A stretch of DNA of 64,000 nucleotides, taken from contig CAWJXM010000041.1 in NCBI GenBank assembly GCA_963846635.1, positions 124,001-188,000 on the forward strand, in the 5' to 3' direction. The position numbers and the translations under genes are program-made. Within the stretch, counting starts at the first letter, position 1. Each line of letters opens with the position of its first letter. Shown here in pieces: positions 18,863-27,524 of the stretch. Source of the stretch: AP-15 sp963846635 (GTDB lineage Bacteria > Pseudomonadota > Alphaproteobacteria > ATCC43930 > CGMCC-115725). The notes under the pieces were generated by a model. The model was not told the DNA's origin and ran no database searches. It saw only the letters and a list, made by a program, of their open reading frames with translations.

Positions 18863-19825
18863 ATGACCGACCTTCCGACGAATATGGATGATCCCTGCTA
18901 TCACGATGACGATGCGGCGCGGGCCATGTTCGAAAAAATCCGCTGGCCAAATGGTCCGACATGTCCGACATGCTCAAGGATCGATACCGTTGCGCCGCTC
19001 GGCGGCGAGTTGATGGGGCCAGGTTGGTATTGGTGCAACGCTTGCCGGTTCAAGTTCACTGTGCGGGTCGGCAGTGTGCTTGAGCGCAGCCATATCCCGC
19101 TACACAAATGGATGCTCGGCTTCCGGTTCTATGCGTCATCGAAGAAAGGCTTCTCGGCGCACCAGCTGATGCGAACGGTCAATCTCGGTTCCTATCGGTC
19201 GGCGTGGTTCATGGCGCACCGCATCCGTGAAGCGATGGACGGCGCCGATCAGGGACCGCCGCTCGGTGGCGAAGACAAGATTGTTGAGGCTGACGAGACA
19301 TTCTTCGGTGTTTCTGAGCGCGACGTAAGCTGGAAATTCGTCAACGGCATCGGCTGGGTGCGCGAGCGCACCGAAAAGATGAAAGTGTTGACGATGGTCG
19401 AACGCGGTGGCAGGTCGCGATCAGTCAGGCTCGACAACATTACCGCCGAGGATGTTCGCCCACACCTAACAGTCAACATCTCGCGCCGCAGCACGCTCGC
19501 AACCGACGAAGCGACTTGGTACACGGATGCGGGCAAGGAATTCCCTGAGCACCTAACGGTTGCTCATCGTCGCAAGGAATACGGTCGGGGGCGCGCCAGC
19601 ACCAACACGGTTGAAGGCTATTTCTCGATCTTCAAGCGCGGCATGAAAGGCATCTATCAGCACTGTTCCGAAAAGCACCTTCATCGCTATCTCGCGGAGT
19701 TCGATTTCCGCTATTCAAACCGTGTCAAACTCGGCGTTCACGATGCCGAGCGCACCCAGCGCGTGATTCGCGGCGCAGAAGGCCGCAGACTTTACTACCG
19801 ACAACCTCGTCGCCGGGCCGCGTAA
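18863..19825 (+). CDS. IS1595-family transposase
   Basis: A 320-residue transposase. It has an N-terminal zinc ribbon (CPTC and WCNAC), then an ISXO2-like DDE domain: Asp in VEADETFFG, Asp in LATDEATWY and the N-X-X-E segment STNTVEGYFSIFKRG. It cuts and joins the terminal repeats of the 6-kb element. A GGAGAT ribosome site precedes the ATG at 18863. The gene looks intact, so the element could still be active. Confidence 0.92.
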   Translation: MTDLPTNMDDPCYHDDDAARAMFEKIRWPNGPTCPTCSRIDTVAPLGGELMGPGWYWCNACRFKFTVRVGSVLERSHIPLHKWMLGFRFYASSKKGFSAHQLMRTVNLGSYRSAWFMAHRIREAMDGADQGPPLGGEDKIVEADETFFGVSERDVSWKFVNGIGWVRERTEKMKVLTMVERGGRSRSVRLDNITAEDVRPHLTVNISRRSTLATDEATWYTDAGKEFPEHLTVAHRRKEYGRGRASTNTVEGYFSIFKRGMKGIYQHCSEKHLHRYLAEFDFRYSNRVKLGVHDAERTQRVIRGAEGRRLYYRQPRRRAA

Positions 19826-20030
19826 GAAGACCCTGACGCGAGCGGAGTTTCGAGCGCTATTGCGACAGGTGCGAGCCAACAAGATCAAACCGCCGAGAGC
19901 GAAGAGGCCGACACAGCTGACCTTCGCCTTCATAAAGGACACTAGCTGATCTAGTAGGACAGCCAGAGCCGATTAACAGTATGTTGCGCGTCTCGATTTG
20001 TTTTGCTATCATAAACAGGAGACGTGAGAA

Positions 20031-20056
20031 GGGCCACGGGGTGGTAGCCGTGGCCC
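20031..20056. terminator. Strong hairpin inside the transposon
   Basis: GGGCCACGG at 20031-20039 pairs perfectly with CCGTGGCCC at 20048-20056 around an 8-base loop. It lies 200 bases beyond the transposase stop and could end its transcript or shield passengers from outside transcription. The T-tract is poor, so a terminator role is inferred. Confidence 0.4.
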
Positions 20057-20232
20057 TGATCTTTGACCCGCACATGGACAAGCTGCGCGGGTGAGCGATA
20101 CCAAACTGCACGCGTGTTATCGCACGCCTGGTCCGCTCCGTCAAGGCAGCTTTCCGTCAAAACGGCGAATTTCGCCGAACAGGAAAGCTTTGTTTGAAAT
20201 GACGGAGTGCGTTGATTGGGTAACCGTCATCA

Positions 20233-20424
20233 TCATTGTGGCGGCGGCGGTTTCTGTTTTGGTTTTTGTCGTCCTCGTTGCGATGCTTTGCATTGAGCGT
20301 TCTGTTCAATGGCTGACCGCTTACCACGCGGCTGCGGCGGCGTGTTCAGAAACCGCCGAATGCCCCGCTCCATCCGACGAGCAATTTCCTCGTCGCTTGG
20401 ATGATCCTTGGCCTCATCGGTCAT
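20233..20424 (-). CDS. Small basic protein, transposon passenger
   Basis: A 63-residue protein. The N-terminal half reads HPSDEEIARRMERGIRRFLN, a charged helix, followed by a Pro- and Lys-rich tail (TPPQPRGK). It resembles small uncharacterised proteins common in alphaproteobacterial accessory DNA. It is encoded opposite to the transposase. Function is unknown, and an antitoxin- or DNA-binding role is only a guess. Confidence 0.5.
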   Translation of the reverse strand: MTDEAKDHPSDEEIARRMERGIRRFLNTPPQPRGKRSAIEQNAQCKASQRGRQKPKQKPPPPQ

Positions 20425-21000
20425 AGCTGCAACACATGCTGAATATGCCGATCGAATTCCTCAGATACAGCAGCAAAAATCCTACCATATATCCCAGCAT
20501 CGGCCGATGCATCTATTGTGGAAATGGCAAGCCGGGCACTTTGCTCACAAACGAGGATATTTTTCCGATTGCCCTAGGAGGAGGCGCAATCTTTCGGCGC
20601 GCCAGTTGCGTTTCTTGCGCGAAGGTCACAAGTGGAATTGAAGACATCTTAAGAAGAACTTATGGGACGTTTCGAACTAAGGCAAATTTTAGGACACGTC
20701 GTCCTAAACAACGGCCCACTCACTCTGAATTACTTATAGAGCATCCTAGAGGCAGCGGGAAATTACTAAAGGCTAAAGTGCCCCTACCTAAATATCCGCT
20801 ATTTTTACCCCTTCCACGTTTCCATGAGCCCGGAATTCTTCGACACGATCCTATCGGTTTGCCACTCTATTATAGTCTCACAACTTTTGGTAATAGTAAT
20901 GATATTCAATTATTGGTAGAGGAATATGGAGGAAAAATTAGTAATTGCTCACCTGCTCAACCACGTTGGTCGGGGTTTGGGTTTTTGGGGCGGGGGAGCG

Positions 21001-21582
21001 TCATTTTCGGTTGAAGCGGGCAGTGAGGGCGGCATTGGCGATGGGGATGGAGAAGTCCTCGGGGTCGAAGTCTTCGCCGAGCCATTCGAGGCGCTCGGCG
21101 CGTTCCGGGTGGGCGGGGTCGGCAAGGATTTGGAGCAGTTCTTCATAGCCCCAGACGCCGCCGCAATCTTCCGGCGGACAGTTGCGCTTGCCGGCGACGC
21201 AGGCGGGATAGGCCTGGCCGTCGATGGCGGGCTGGATTTTCTCGATGGCGACCGTGTGGTCCCAATCGTCGCCGAAATCGTAGGTATAGCCGAAACGGGT
21301 GACGCCGGATTTGAGCACGCCGCTCAAGGTCAGGCGGTTCTCGTCGGCGACGTCATCGACGGTGCGACGGTCGCCATACTGTCGGCCGTTGATGTCAAAG
21401 GCATGGAGATGGCCGCCCTGCCAACCCATCGCCGCCTGGATCGCCTCATGCAGCGCGCCGAGCGTCATCGCGCCGGGCACGAGGAGCCGGCGCCAGATCG
21501 GCGGCTTCGTTCCCCGCAGCGTCACCTTCAGGCTGACGACGCTCTTGGCCGTGGCGGCCCTCGGCTCGACGGTCCTGGCCAT
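21001..21582 (-). CDS. Plasmid pRiA4b ORF-3-family protein
   Basis: A 193-residue protein starting at the ATG at 21582. Core motifs of the family are visible: LKVTLRGTKPPIWRRLLVPG, then GHLHAFDINGRQYGD, then YDFGDDWDHTVAIEKI and NCPPEDCGGVWGYEELL. Such proteins are often found in or beside IS66-type and other mobile elements. Their role is unknown. The gene follows the transposase on the same strand inside the IS66 element. Confidence 0.88.
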   Translation of the reverse strand: MARTVEPRAATAKSVVSLKVTLRGTKPPIWRRLLVPGAMTLGALHEAIQAAMGWQGGHLHAFDINGRQYGDRRTVDDVADENRLTLSGVLKSGVTRFGYTYDFGDDWDHTVAIEKIQPAIDGQAYPACVAGKRNCPPEDCGGVWGYEELLQILADPAHPERAERLEWLGEDFDPEDFSIPIANAALTARFNRK

Positions 21583-21650
21583 GATCCCCGCCTTCTGCCG
21601 CGACGATCGAGCGGCCTTATCCCTTCTTTGCCCGCTTGCGGGCAAACGAA

Positions 21651-23027
21651 TTAAGGGGCGACCGGCAGGGGGCACCCGTCGAGGGTGAGGCGGATGGACT
21701 GGAGGATGGGAAGGCTTCGCCTTCGGGCGGTCTCCAACACGGACCGGACATCGGCATAGAGCGCGGCCCCCCACGCCGAGCGGAAGCAGTTGGTGATCTT
21801 GCGGAAGACAACGCAGGGCCGGAGCGCCTGCTCGGAGCCGTTGTTGGTGGGCGGGATGGCGCGGTTGGTGACGAAGACGAAGAGGTTCTGGCGGAAGCAC
21901 TTGACGATGCGCTGGAGCTTCAGCCCGGCCGTGGTGGGCGGGACGATCCTGAGGAGATCGTCGAGCCTGGTCTGGAGGCGGGAATGGTAGACGGCGAGCG
22001 TGGCGTCGGCCAGTTCGGGGCGGCGGCGGCCGATGCGGATGGCGCGCTTCAAGAGTGCCTTCAGGCCGGGTGCGAGCGCGTCATCGCCGCTGTCGATGGC
22101 GTATTGAATGTCGCGCAATAGATGGGCGAGGCAGGCCTGATGGTCCTTAGCGGCCCATCCCATCTGCGCGCCGAGACGATCGGACACCCAGAAATCGGGC
22201 CGCACCGTGCCGAGAAACTCCTCGACCACTGCCTTGCCGCGTGACGGGCGGATGACGAAGCAGGCACTGTCGCCATGATGAAAGACCCAGGTCCAGAAGG
22301 TCTTCTTGCCGACGCGGACGCTGGTTTCGTCCGACGCGATGGCGGTGCCGGCCAACAGGCGTTCCTTGATCCGGTTGGTCTGAACTGCGAAGGCCGGCGC
22401 GCTGTCTTGCAGCAGGTTGGCGAGTGCCCCTTCGCTCATCTCCAGCCCGAACAGGTCGCTCATCAAGCGGTCGAGGCGCTCGAACGGAATTGCCTGACCG
22501 AAGCGCAGATACAAGACGAACGCCCGCAGGTTGGGGCCGAACGGCGAACCCGGCTCCAGTCCGACCGGTGGCGCCGCCTTGAACCGGGCACGGCAACACG
22601 GGCAGATACCGCCATGCAGCGTCACCCGCGTTACATCGGGCGTGATCTCCGGGATCTCGACCCGGTCGTAGGCCTGGACCGCGACCTGGGCCACGCCGGT
22701 CACATCGGCATGGCAATGGGAGCAACGATCCGCCAGCACCTCGCGCCGGCGCGTCGGGTTGGGGTGCAGCGGCCGGTACGCCCCGGCATGCGCCTGGCCC
22801 TTCGGCTTCGCCTGGCTCTCGGCGTTCGCCTTGCGGCCTTGGCTCGGCGGCGTGCTCGAGTTTTCCGGCGTCTTCGGCGGCAGGTTCAGCTTCTCCCGCA
22901 GCGCCGCGTTCTCCGCCTCCAACGCCGCCACGCGCGCCGCTAGCGCGTCGATCCGCGCCAGCAGCGCGGTGATCAACGCATCCTTCTCGGACGACGAAAG
23001 CAACGAGAGATCAGGGGCTGGAGTCAT
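21651..23027 (-). CDS. IS66-family transposase (TnpC type)
   Basis: A 458-residue transposase. It starts with a coiled-coil/leucine-zipper segment (LLARIDALAARVAALEAENA), then a zinc-finger part (CSHCHADVTG and CPCCRARF), then the DDE domain (IASDETSVRVGKKTFWTWVF, FWVSDRLGAQMGW) and the C-terminal TNNGSEQALRP segment typical of IS66. There are no separate tnpA or tnpB genes, as in the ISBst12-type subgroup. Confidence 0.93.
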   Translation of the reverse strand: MTPAPDLSLLSSSEKDALITALLARIDALAARVAALEAENAALREKLNLPPKTPENSSTPPSQGRKANAESQAKPKGQAHAGAYRPLHPNPTRRREVLADRCSHCHADVTGVAQVAVQAYDRVEIPEITPDVTRVTLHGGICPCCRARFKAAPPVGLEPGSPFGPNLRAFVLYLRFGQAIPFERLDRLMSDLFGLEMSEGALANLLQDSAPAFAVQTNRIKERLLAGTAIASDETSVRVGKKTFWTWVFHHGDSACFVIRPSRGKAVVEEFLGTVRPDFWVSDRLGAQMGWAAKDHQACLAHLLRDIQYAIDSGDDALAPGLKALLKRAIRIGRRRPELADATLAVYHSRLQTRLDDLLRIVPPTTAGLKLQRIVKCFRQNLFVFVTNRAIPPTNNGSEQALRPCVVFRKITNCFRSAWGAALYADVRSVLETARRRSLPILQSIRLTLDGCPLPVAP

Positions 23028-23311
23028 CGAATTGTAGAATCACGACCCGACCCCCATGTCAACAAAATCTTGCGGCTCGTTCCTATCGAAGCCACCATAA
23101 CCAGCGCCGTTCAGCTCACCGCCACGCCAGCGATCCGAGCGGGTAGTGAGCAATTACAAAAATTATGGTAGATTTCCATTTTCATGCGAGAAACTTCGTG
23201 CGCATGCTTGCTAAAATTGCTCACGCAATGGCAATGGTCACGATTGGACAAGAAAATTTTGATCCATTTCTTCCTGATTTAATATTAGATAGAAACCCAC
23301 CATTAGACGCT

Positions 23312-24349
23312 AAGGCTTATGTCATTGCTTCCGGTGAGACCAACATCTTGTAGGTGAAGGGCGTATGACCGGCGGCGATGCCGAGTAAGGAGCGGAAACT
23401 AGCGTGGCGGTGATGGCGGCGATTGAAGCGGAAAACGAATTCGTCGAGGTAGGACTGGAGGTGCTCGCGGCGCAGGCCGTGATAGACACCCAGCGCCCAG
23501 GTTTTGAGATTGGAAAAGACGCGGTGGGTCCAGGGTAGCACGATATGAGCAGCCATCTTGCCGACCGTATGAGGATCGTGGTGAACGCCCGGAGCGCCAG
23601 GATAGCCAGACCAGCCGTCGGTCTTGGCGGTAGCACCGGGGGCGAGATTGGTAGCCAGGACGGGATGCAGGCTGGCAGCCGAGTAATCGAGCACCTCTTG
23701 AAGGCGGATACGGCCGGGACCGGCCCCGCCGTCTTGCACTTCGACCGCCCCGACGACGAGGATTTTGCCTTGATGACTGCGCCCCCCACCGCCGGCGGGC
23801 GGATCATTCGTGCTGCGACAGGCGATCTCGGTCTCATCGACTTCGACAAGGCCGTATAGCGGGTTGCGCTCGGGCGCCACCATGCTGGCGCGCAGCTTGG
23901 CGCAGAGCAGCCAAGCCGTCTTATAGGAGCCCAAGGCGAGCTGATGTTGTAATTGCAGGGCGGAGATCCCGTTGGAATGCGTCGCCATCAGATAAGCGGC
24001 CCAGAACCACAGGGTCAGCGGTAGCTTGGAGCCGTGCAGGATCGTCCCAGCGGTCACCGAGGTCTGCTTGCGGCAGCCGGCGCATTCGTAAGTCCAGGCC
24101 TTGGTCTGCAAGAGCCAAGCTTTGCTGTGGCCGCAGCGGGGACAGACAAAACCGTGCGGCCAGCGCACCGCGGCCAGGTACGCGGCACAGGCCGCCTCAT
24201 CCGGGAAATGCTGCTGGAATGCGATCAGGGAGCCCGGGACGTCGGTCATGGCGGCCTCTGCAGCAGCTTATGTTCGTTATTTGTTCTATACCAACTTCGC
24301 GCATTCCGCCACCACGAATTGTGTCACCGGACGCAGGGGGAGAAGCCTT
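23312..24349. mobile_element. Second IS1595-family element, 1,038 bp
   Basis: Imperfect inverted repeats start AAGGCTT at both ends and share TCCGGTGA further in. An exact 8-bp target duplication TAGACGCT flanks it (23304-23311 and 24350-24357). One transposase gene fills it. It lies in the HNH-like gene between codons, so excision with one duplication copy restores the frame. Confidence 0.92.
23317..24249 (-). CDS. IS1595-family transposase (second element)
   Basis: A 310-residue transposase, divergent from the one at 18863. It has CPRCGHSKAW and CAGCRKQTSVTAG zinc-ribbon motifs, then the ISXO2-like DDE domain with VEVDETEIAC and TDGWSGYPG, and a C-terminal HLQSYLDEFVFRFNRR segment. The stop codon lies within a few bases of the left element end. 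It appears intact. Confidence 0.92.
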   Translation of the reverse strand: MTDVPGSLIAFQQHFPDEAACAAYLAAVRWPHGFVCPRCGHSKAWLLQTKAWTYECAGCRKQTSVTAGTILHGSKLPLTLWFWAAYLMATHSNGISALQLQHQLALGSYKTAWLLCAKLRASMVAPERNPLYGLVEVDETEIACRSTNDPPAGGGGRSHQGKILVVGAVEVQDGGAGPGRIRLQEVLDYSAASLHPVLATNLAPGATAKTDGWSGYPGAPGVHHDPHTVGKMAAHIVLPWTHRVFSNLKTWALGVYHGLRREHLQSYLDEFVFRFNRRHHRHASFRSLLGIAAGHTPFTYKMLVSPEAMT

Positions 24350-24535
24350 TAGACGCTTACCTTGTTGGCGAATTTGGCAGAACCTCAGTGAAATTGCCAA
24401 ATTCACGTCAAGCTGGGAATTGTTGTAATTTACATATCCTTGGAGAAACTGATGGGCCTTTACTTGCTGCTGGCATTACATTATTTGCGCAATGCCATAC
24501 ACCAACTTATTGCGTTATTATTGGGAAACTAATCC

Positions 24536-24808
24536 CTACCGAGGAATTTTTAACTCGGCGCGGACTTGTTCTACAAGGGAACCGTCTAAGATCAGCCGCT
24601 CTGAAACCAATCGATAAACCCATTTCTGCCCCTCCGTGAGCGATTGCCATTCACCTTCATCAGTTATCCCAACCCGCAAAAGCTCTTGATAAAGAGCATA
24701 CGCTAGTTTTTCGCCGGGACTGCCGGGCGGCAATATTTCATAGTTTGAGATGTGGCGAGATGGGGCGCCCTCCGCGCCCTTCTCTAGCGCCGGCCTGTCG
24801 TTAACCAT
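24536..24808 (-). CDS. 90-residue protein, transposon passenger
   Basis: A 90-residue acidic protein with sequence that looks structured (GEKLAYALYQELLRVG, then GQKWVYRLVSERLIL). A GAGGG ribosome site lies before the ATG at 24808. Its 3' end overlaps the end of the HNH-like gene on the other strand by about 100 bases, so the two genes are convergent and overlapping. The family is not recognised. Confidence 0.55.
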   Translation of the reverse strand: MVNDRPALEKGAEGAPSRHISNYEILPPGSPGEKLAYALYQELLRVGITDEGEWQSLTEGQKWVYRLVSERLILDGSLVEQVRAELKIPR

Positions 24809-24824
24809 GTTGCCCTCATGCTCT

Positions 24825-24847
24825 GTTCAGTCAAGTGCATATTCGCC
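24825..24847 (-). repeat. Right terminal inverted repeat of the 6-kb transposon
   Basis: Exact reverse complement of 18800-18822. The 8 bases after it (24848-24855) repeat the target duplication found before the left end. Confidence 0.93.
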
Positions 24848-24920
24848 GAACAAAACATGATCTCGCTTGGCAAGAGAATTTTTACGGGCTCACTAATACG
24901 CCGGTTGCTTTGACCGCCCG

Positions 24921-25964
24921 TTAACCGGTCGCGAACCCGGTGAAGGCGCGGGGCAGGCGGCGGATATCCTGGATCAATTCGCGCGGCAGGTGCTGCGCCG
25001 CCGCCGGGTTGGCGCGGGCGTTGATCGCATCGGTGAGCCCGCCAAAGCGCTTTTCGATCTCCTCCGTGATCTCGTCCCAGCGGCCAACCGCGGCGAAAAG
25101 ATCGACGACGTCGTCCGGCACTTCTTTCGCCATCTCCGCCCATTGCCCTTGGCGCGCCATGGCATTGAGTTTGTGCCCGAGATCTTCGAGCCCGTGCATC
25201 GCGAGCACCGGGTAATAGGCCGGGGTCGATCCGTAAAAAGCGACCCGCTGGCGAACCCACTCGAACATCCGCGCCACGGTCGCGTCATCGGGGCCGGTGG
25301 CGAGAAACCCGCCGCCCGAAATCTCAAAATTCTCGCGCCGGCGGCCAGCCTTGGCGAGCCCGGCAGCAAGCCGCGGCATGACCGCTTCTTCGATATAGCG
25401 GCGGGTGCAAAAGCCGTGCAGTTTGACGCCGTCGCATTCCTCGCCCGCAACCCTCAGCATCGCCGGCCCGACCGCGGCGATCATCACCGCGGGCGGCGCT
25501 GCCGCGATCGGCTCGGGGGTAAAGTTCGGGGTCATAAGTGTGAAACGGTAATGCTCGCCTTCATAGGAGAGCCGCTCGCCGGTTTGCCAGCAGCGCCAGA
25601 TTGCGCGCAATGCCTGCACATATTCCCGCATCCGCGGGGCGGGCGGCGTCCACTTGACCGAAAACCGCCGCTCATTGTGCGCTCGCACCTGCGAGCCAAG
25701 ACCGACGACAAACCGCCCGCCCGTGGCGCCCGCGAGATCCCAGCCGACTTGCGCCACCGCCATCGGCGAACGGGCAAAGGCGATTGCGACGCCGTTGTGC
25801 AATTCGATGCGCTCGGTCACCGTGCCGGCGATCGCCAATGCCAGAAACGGGTCGTGCTTGTTCTCCGTCGAGATGACGCCGTCATAGCCGTCGGCCTCGA
25901 TTTCCCGTGCCACTGCCGCGACCGCGCGCAAATTCTCCTGAGGCAATGTCGTGAATACCCGCAT
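24921..25964 (-). CDS. LLM-class oxidoreductase, probably F420-dependent type
   Basis: A 347-residue luciferase-like TIM barrel, starting at the ATG at 25964. Typical segments are EADGYDGVISTENKHDPFLALAIA, HNGVAIAFARSPM and GRFVVGLGSQVRAHNERRFS. The sequence pattern resembles a group annotated as F420-dependent, but no F420 biosynthesis genes are in this window. The stop is about 70 bases beyond the transposon. It is preceded on its strand by the YggS gene, only 22 bases away, suggesting an operon. Confidence 0.85.
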   Translation of the reverse strand: MRVFTTLPQENLRAVAAVAREIEADGYDGVISTENKHDPFLALAIAGTVTERIELHNGVAIAFARSPMAVAQVGWDLAGATGGRFVVGLGSQVRAHNERRFSVKWTPPAPRMREYVQALRAIWRCWQTGERLSYEGEHYRFTLMTPNFTPEPIAAAPPAVMIAAVGPAMLRVAGEECDGVKLHGFCTRRYIEEAVMPRLAAGLAKAGRRRENFEISGGGFLATGPDDATVARMFEWVRQRVAFYGSTPAYYPVLAMHGLEDLGHKLNAMARQGQWAEMAKEVPDDVVDLFAAVGRWDEITEEIEKRFGGLTDAINARANPAAAQHLPRELIQDIRRLPRAFTGFATG

Positions 25965-25986
25965 ATCCGTGCTCCCGGCGATTGTG

Positions 25987-26679
25987 CTAGGCCGGTCCCA
26001 TACCGCGAGCGCCAAAGATGGCGGTGCCGACCCGGACATGCGTGGCGCCAAAGCGGATCGCTGTCTCGAAATCGGCACTCATCCCCATGCTCAACACTTC
26101 AAGTCCGGTGCGTCGGGCGATCTCGCGCAGCAGCGCAAAATGCGGTGCCGGCTCTTCATCGATCGGCGGCACGCACATCAGCCCAGCAATCGGCAGCCCG
26201 AGCCGGCTGCGACATTCGTCGATAAAGGCATCGGCGGCCTCGGGCAACACGCCCGATTTTTGCGGCTCTTCGCCGGTATTGACCTCGATCAGACAGGGAA
26301 GGCGGTGGCCGGTGCGCTCCATCTCGCGGGCCAGTACCTCGGCAAGCCGCGGCCGGTCGACGGTCTCGATAACGTCGAATAACTGCACGGCATCCCTGAC
26401 TTTGTTGGTCTGCAGCGGCCCGATCAGATGCAGCACAAGATCCGGAAAGGATTCGCGCAGTGCCGGATATTTCGCTTGCGCCTCCTGCACCCGATTCTCG
26501 CCGAAGAGGCGATGACCGGCGGTCAGCGCCTCGCGCACCGTCCCGGCCGGATGGGTCTTGCTGACCGCGACCAGCGCAACACTGCCGGCGGGCCGCCCCG
26601 CGGCGCGCGTCGCGGCCTCGATGCGGCCTCGTACGTTGGCGAGATTTCCCGCCACGATCCCTTCGATGACCTCTTCCAT
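25987..26679 (-). CDS. yggS: YggS-family PLP homeostasis protein
   Basis: A 230-residue PLP-binding TIM-barrel protein (PLPBP). The start is the ATG at 26679. The PLP-lysine segment is LVAVSKTHPAGTV, followed by FGENRVQEAQAKYP, LHLIGPLQTNK, and the C-terminal phosphate-binding segment LSMGMSADFETAIRFGATHVRVGTAIFG. It buffers pyridoxal phosphate and affects amino-acid balance. It is divergent from the DUF3576 lipoprotein gene. Confidence 0.93.
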   Translation of the reverse strand: MEEVIEGIVAGNLANVRGRIEAATRAAGRPAGSVALVAVSKTHPAGTVREALTAGHRLFGENRVQEAQAKYPALRESFPDLVLHLIGPLQTNKVRDAVQLFDVIETVDRPRLAEVLAREMERTGHRLPCLIEVNTGEEPQKSGVLPEAADAFIDECRSRLGLPIAGLMCVPPIDEEPAPHFALLREIARRTGLEVLSMGMSADFETAIRFGATHVRVGTAIFGARGMGPA

Positions 26680-26755
26680 ATCAGCTCCGTTCCTGGCAAA
26701 AGCGTTGGCGCCTGCTCCGGCTGCAGGCGAAGCCACTTGCCGGGGGGTTCGCCGG

Positions 26756-27343
26756 ATGTCACCTTTTCATTACCGCCCTTTGACACTACTCGCTGCAAGT
26801 CTTTCGTTGCCTCTGGTGGCCTGCAGTTCGAGCGGCCCGGCCTCTCAGGCGAGTGTGCCGCACGACCCGCCAGGGTCGCTCCAAGTCGCGGCAAACGTCA
26901 AAGCAGCTGCCGACAAGCCCGACGAGATGGATACCGAGGCGACGATCTGGACCGTGCTCGGTCTTGCCAAAAAGCCCTCGGAACACCAGCCGGGACCGCG
27001 TACCGGCAACACGGTCAGCCCGATTTTGTGGCAGGCGGCGATCGACACGTTGAGCTTTGTCAAGTTCAGCACCGAGGATCCGTTGACCGGCGAACTCGTC
27101 ACCGACTGGTATTCGCCCCAGGGAAAACCCGACGAGCGCTACAAGATCGATGTGTTTGTGCTGGCGCCCACGGTGCGGTCTGATGCAGTAGCGGTGACGG
27201 TCACGCGACAGGAGCGCACGCCGACCGGCGAATGGCAGGAAACCACGATCGCGCGCAAGGTCGAAGACGATCTCGAAAGCGCGATTCTGCGGCGCGCAGG
27301 CCAGCTGAAGCGGGAGTGGATGAAGGCCTACGCCGCGAAATAG
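26756..27343 (+). CDS. DUF3576-family lipoprotein
   Basis: A 195-residue protein. The start is the ATG at 26756; a lipoprotein signal ends in the lipobox LVAC. The rest reads as the DUF3576 domain (TIWTVLGLAKKP, then LWQAAIDTLSFVKFSTEDPL, then WYSPQGKPDERYKIDVFVLA). This gene family commonly sits directly before leuS and lptE in alphaproteobacteria, as here, which hints at an outer-membrane role. Molecular function is unknown. Confidence 0.85.
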   Translation: MSPFHYRPLTLLAASLSLPLVACSSSGPASQASVPHDPPGSLQVAANVKAAADKPDEMDTEATIWTVLGLAKKPSEHQPGPRTGNTVSPILWQAAIDTLSFVKFSTEDPLTGELVTDWYSPQGKPDERYKIDVFVLAPTVRSDAVAVTVTRQERTPTGEWQETTIARKVEDDLESAILRRAGQLKREWMKAYAAK

Positions 27344-27524
27344 TCGTACACCGGCGCATGCGTCCCGGCATGCGTCAACGCCACCTCGTCAGAATATCCA
27401 ATCCATTGAGGGTTGCAGGATACCCGCGCCCGGCAGCACACTATATGTCGCGTATTGACACTCGGCGCCGTAGCGGCACGTCGCCTCCGGCGCCGACCCC
27501 ACTGCGGAAAGATGTACCAGAGTG

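Larger units (their letters stand above)
20941..23157. mobile_element. IS66-family element, 2,217 bp
   Basis: The ends are GTAATTGCTCAC at 20941 and its reverse complement GTGAGCAATTAC ending at 23157; GTAA ends are typical of IS66. An 8-bp target duplication AAAAATTA flanks it (20933-20940 and 23158-23165). It carries a single large transposase gene and a pRiA4b ORF-3-type gene, both on the minus strand. It interrupts the HNH-like gene. Confidence 0.93.
20436..24639 (+). pseudogene. HNH-endonuclease-like gene split by two insertion sequences
   Basis: The exons-like pieces are 20436-20940, 23166-23311 and 24358-24639. Joining them, after removing each IS with one copy of its target duplication, keeps a single frame of 310 codons ending at a TGA at 24637-24639. 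The N-terminal part has two Cys pairs (Cys25-X2-Cys28 and Cys58-X2-Cys61) around TNEDIFPIALGGG, as in HNH nucleases whose His is here replaced by Asp41. The pieces are AT-richer than the surrounding chromosome. The intact gene was probably a passenger of the transposon. Confidence 0.8.
18800..24847. mobile_element. 6,048-bp IS1595-family transposon with passenger genes
   Basis: The element is bounded by perfect 23-bp inverted repeats (18800-18822 and 24825-24847) and flanked by an identical 8-bp target duplication, GAACAAAA, at 18792-18799 and 24848-24855. Eight-base duplications fit the IS1595 family, and its transposase is the first gene inside. Passengers are a 63-codon ORF, an HNH-like gene and a 90-codon ORF. 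An IS66-family element (20941-23157) and a second IS1595-family element (23312-24349) are nested inside the HNH-like gene. Without them the element would be about 2.8 kb. Confidence 0.93.

Noticed and set aside
19768..19948. Reading frame overlapping and following the IS1595 transposase end, with a basic tail
   Set aside because: It has no start codon with a ribosome site, and the transposase itself ends naturally at 19825.
18800..24847. Possible CRISPR or defence island reading of the repeat-rich 6-kb region
   Set aside because: No regularly spaced direct repeats or cas genes; all repeats are explained as transposon ends and target duplications.
24990..26225. 411-codon plus-strand frame opposite the LLM oxidoreductase
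   Set aside because: High-GC shadow of the minus-strand genes; the sequence has no recognisable fold and the real genes explain the region.
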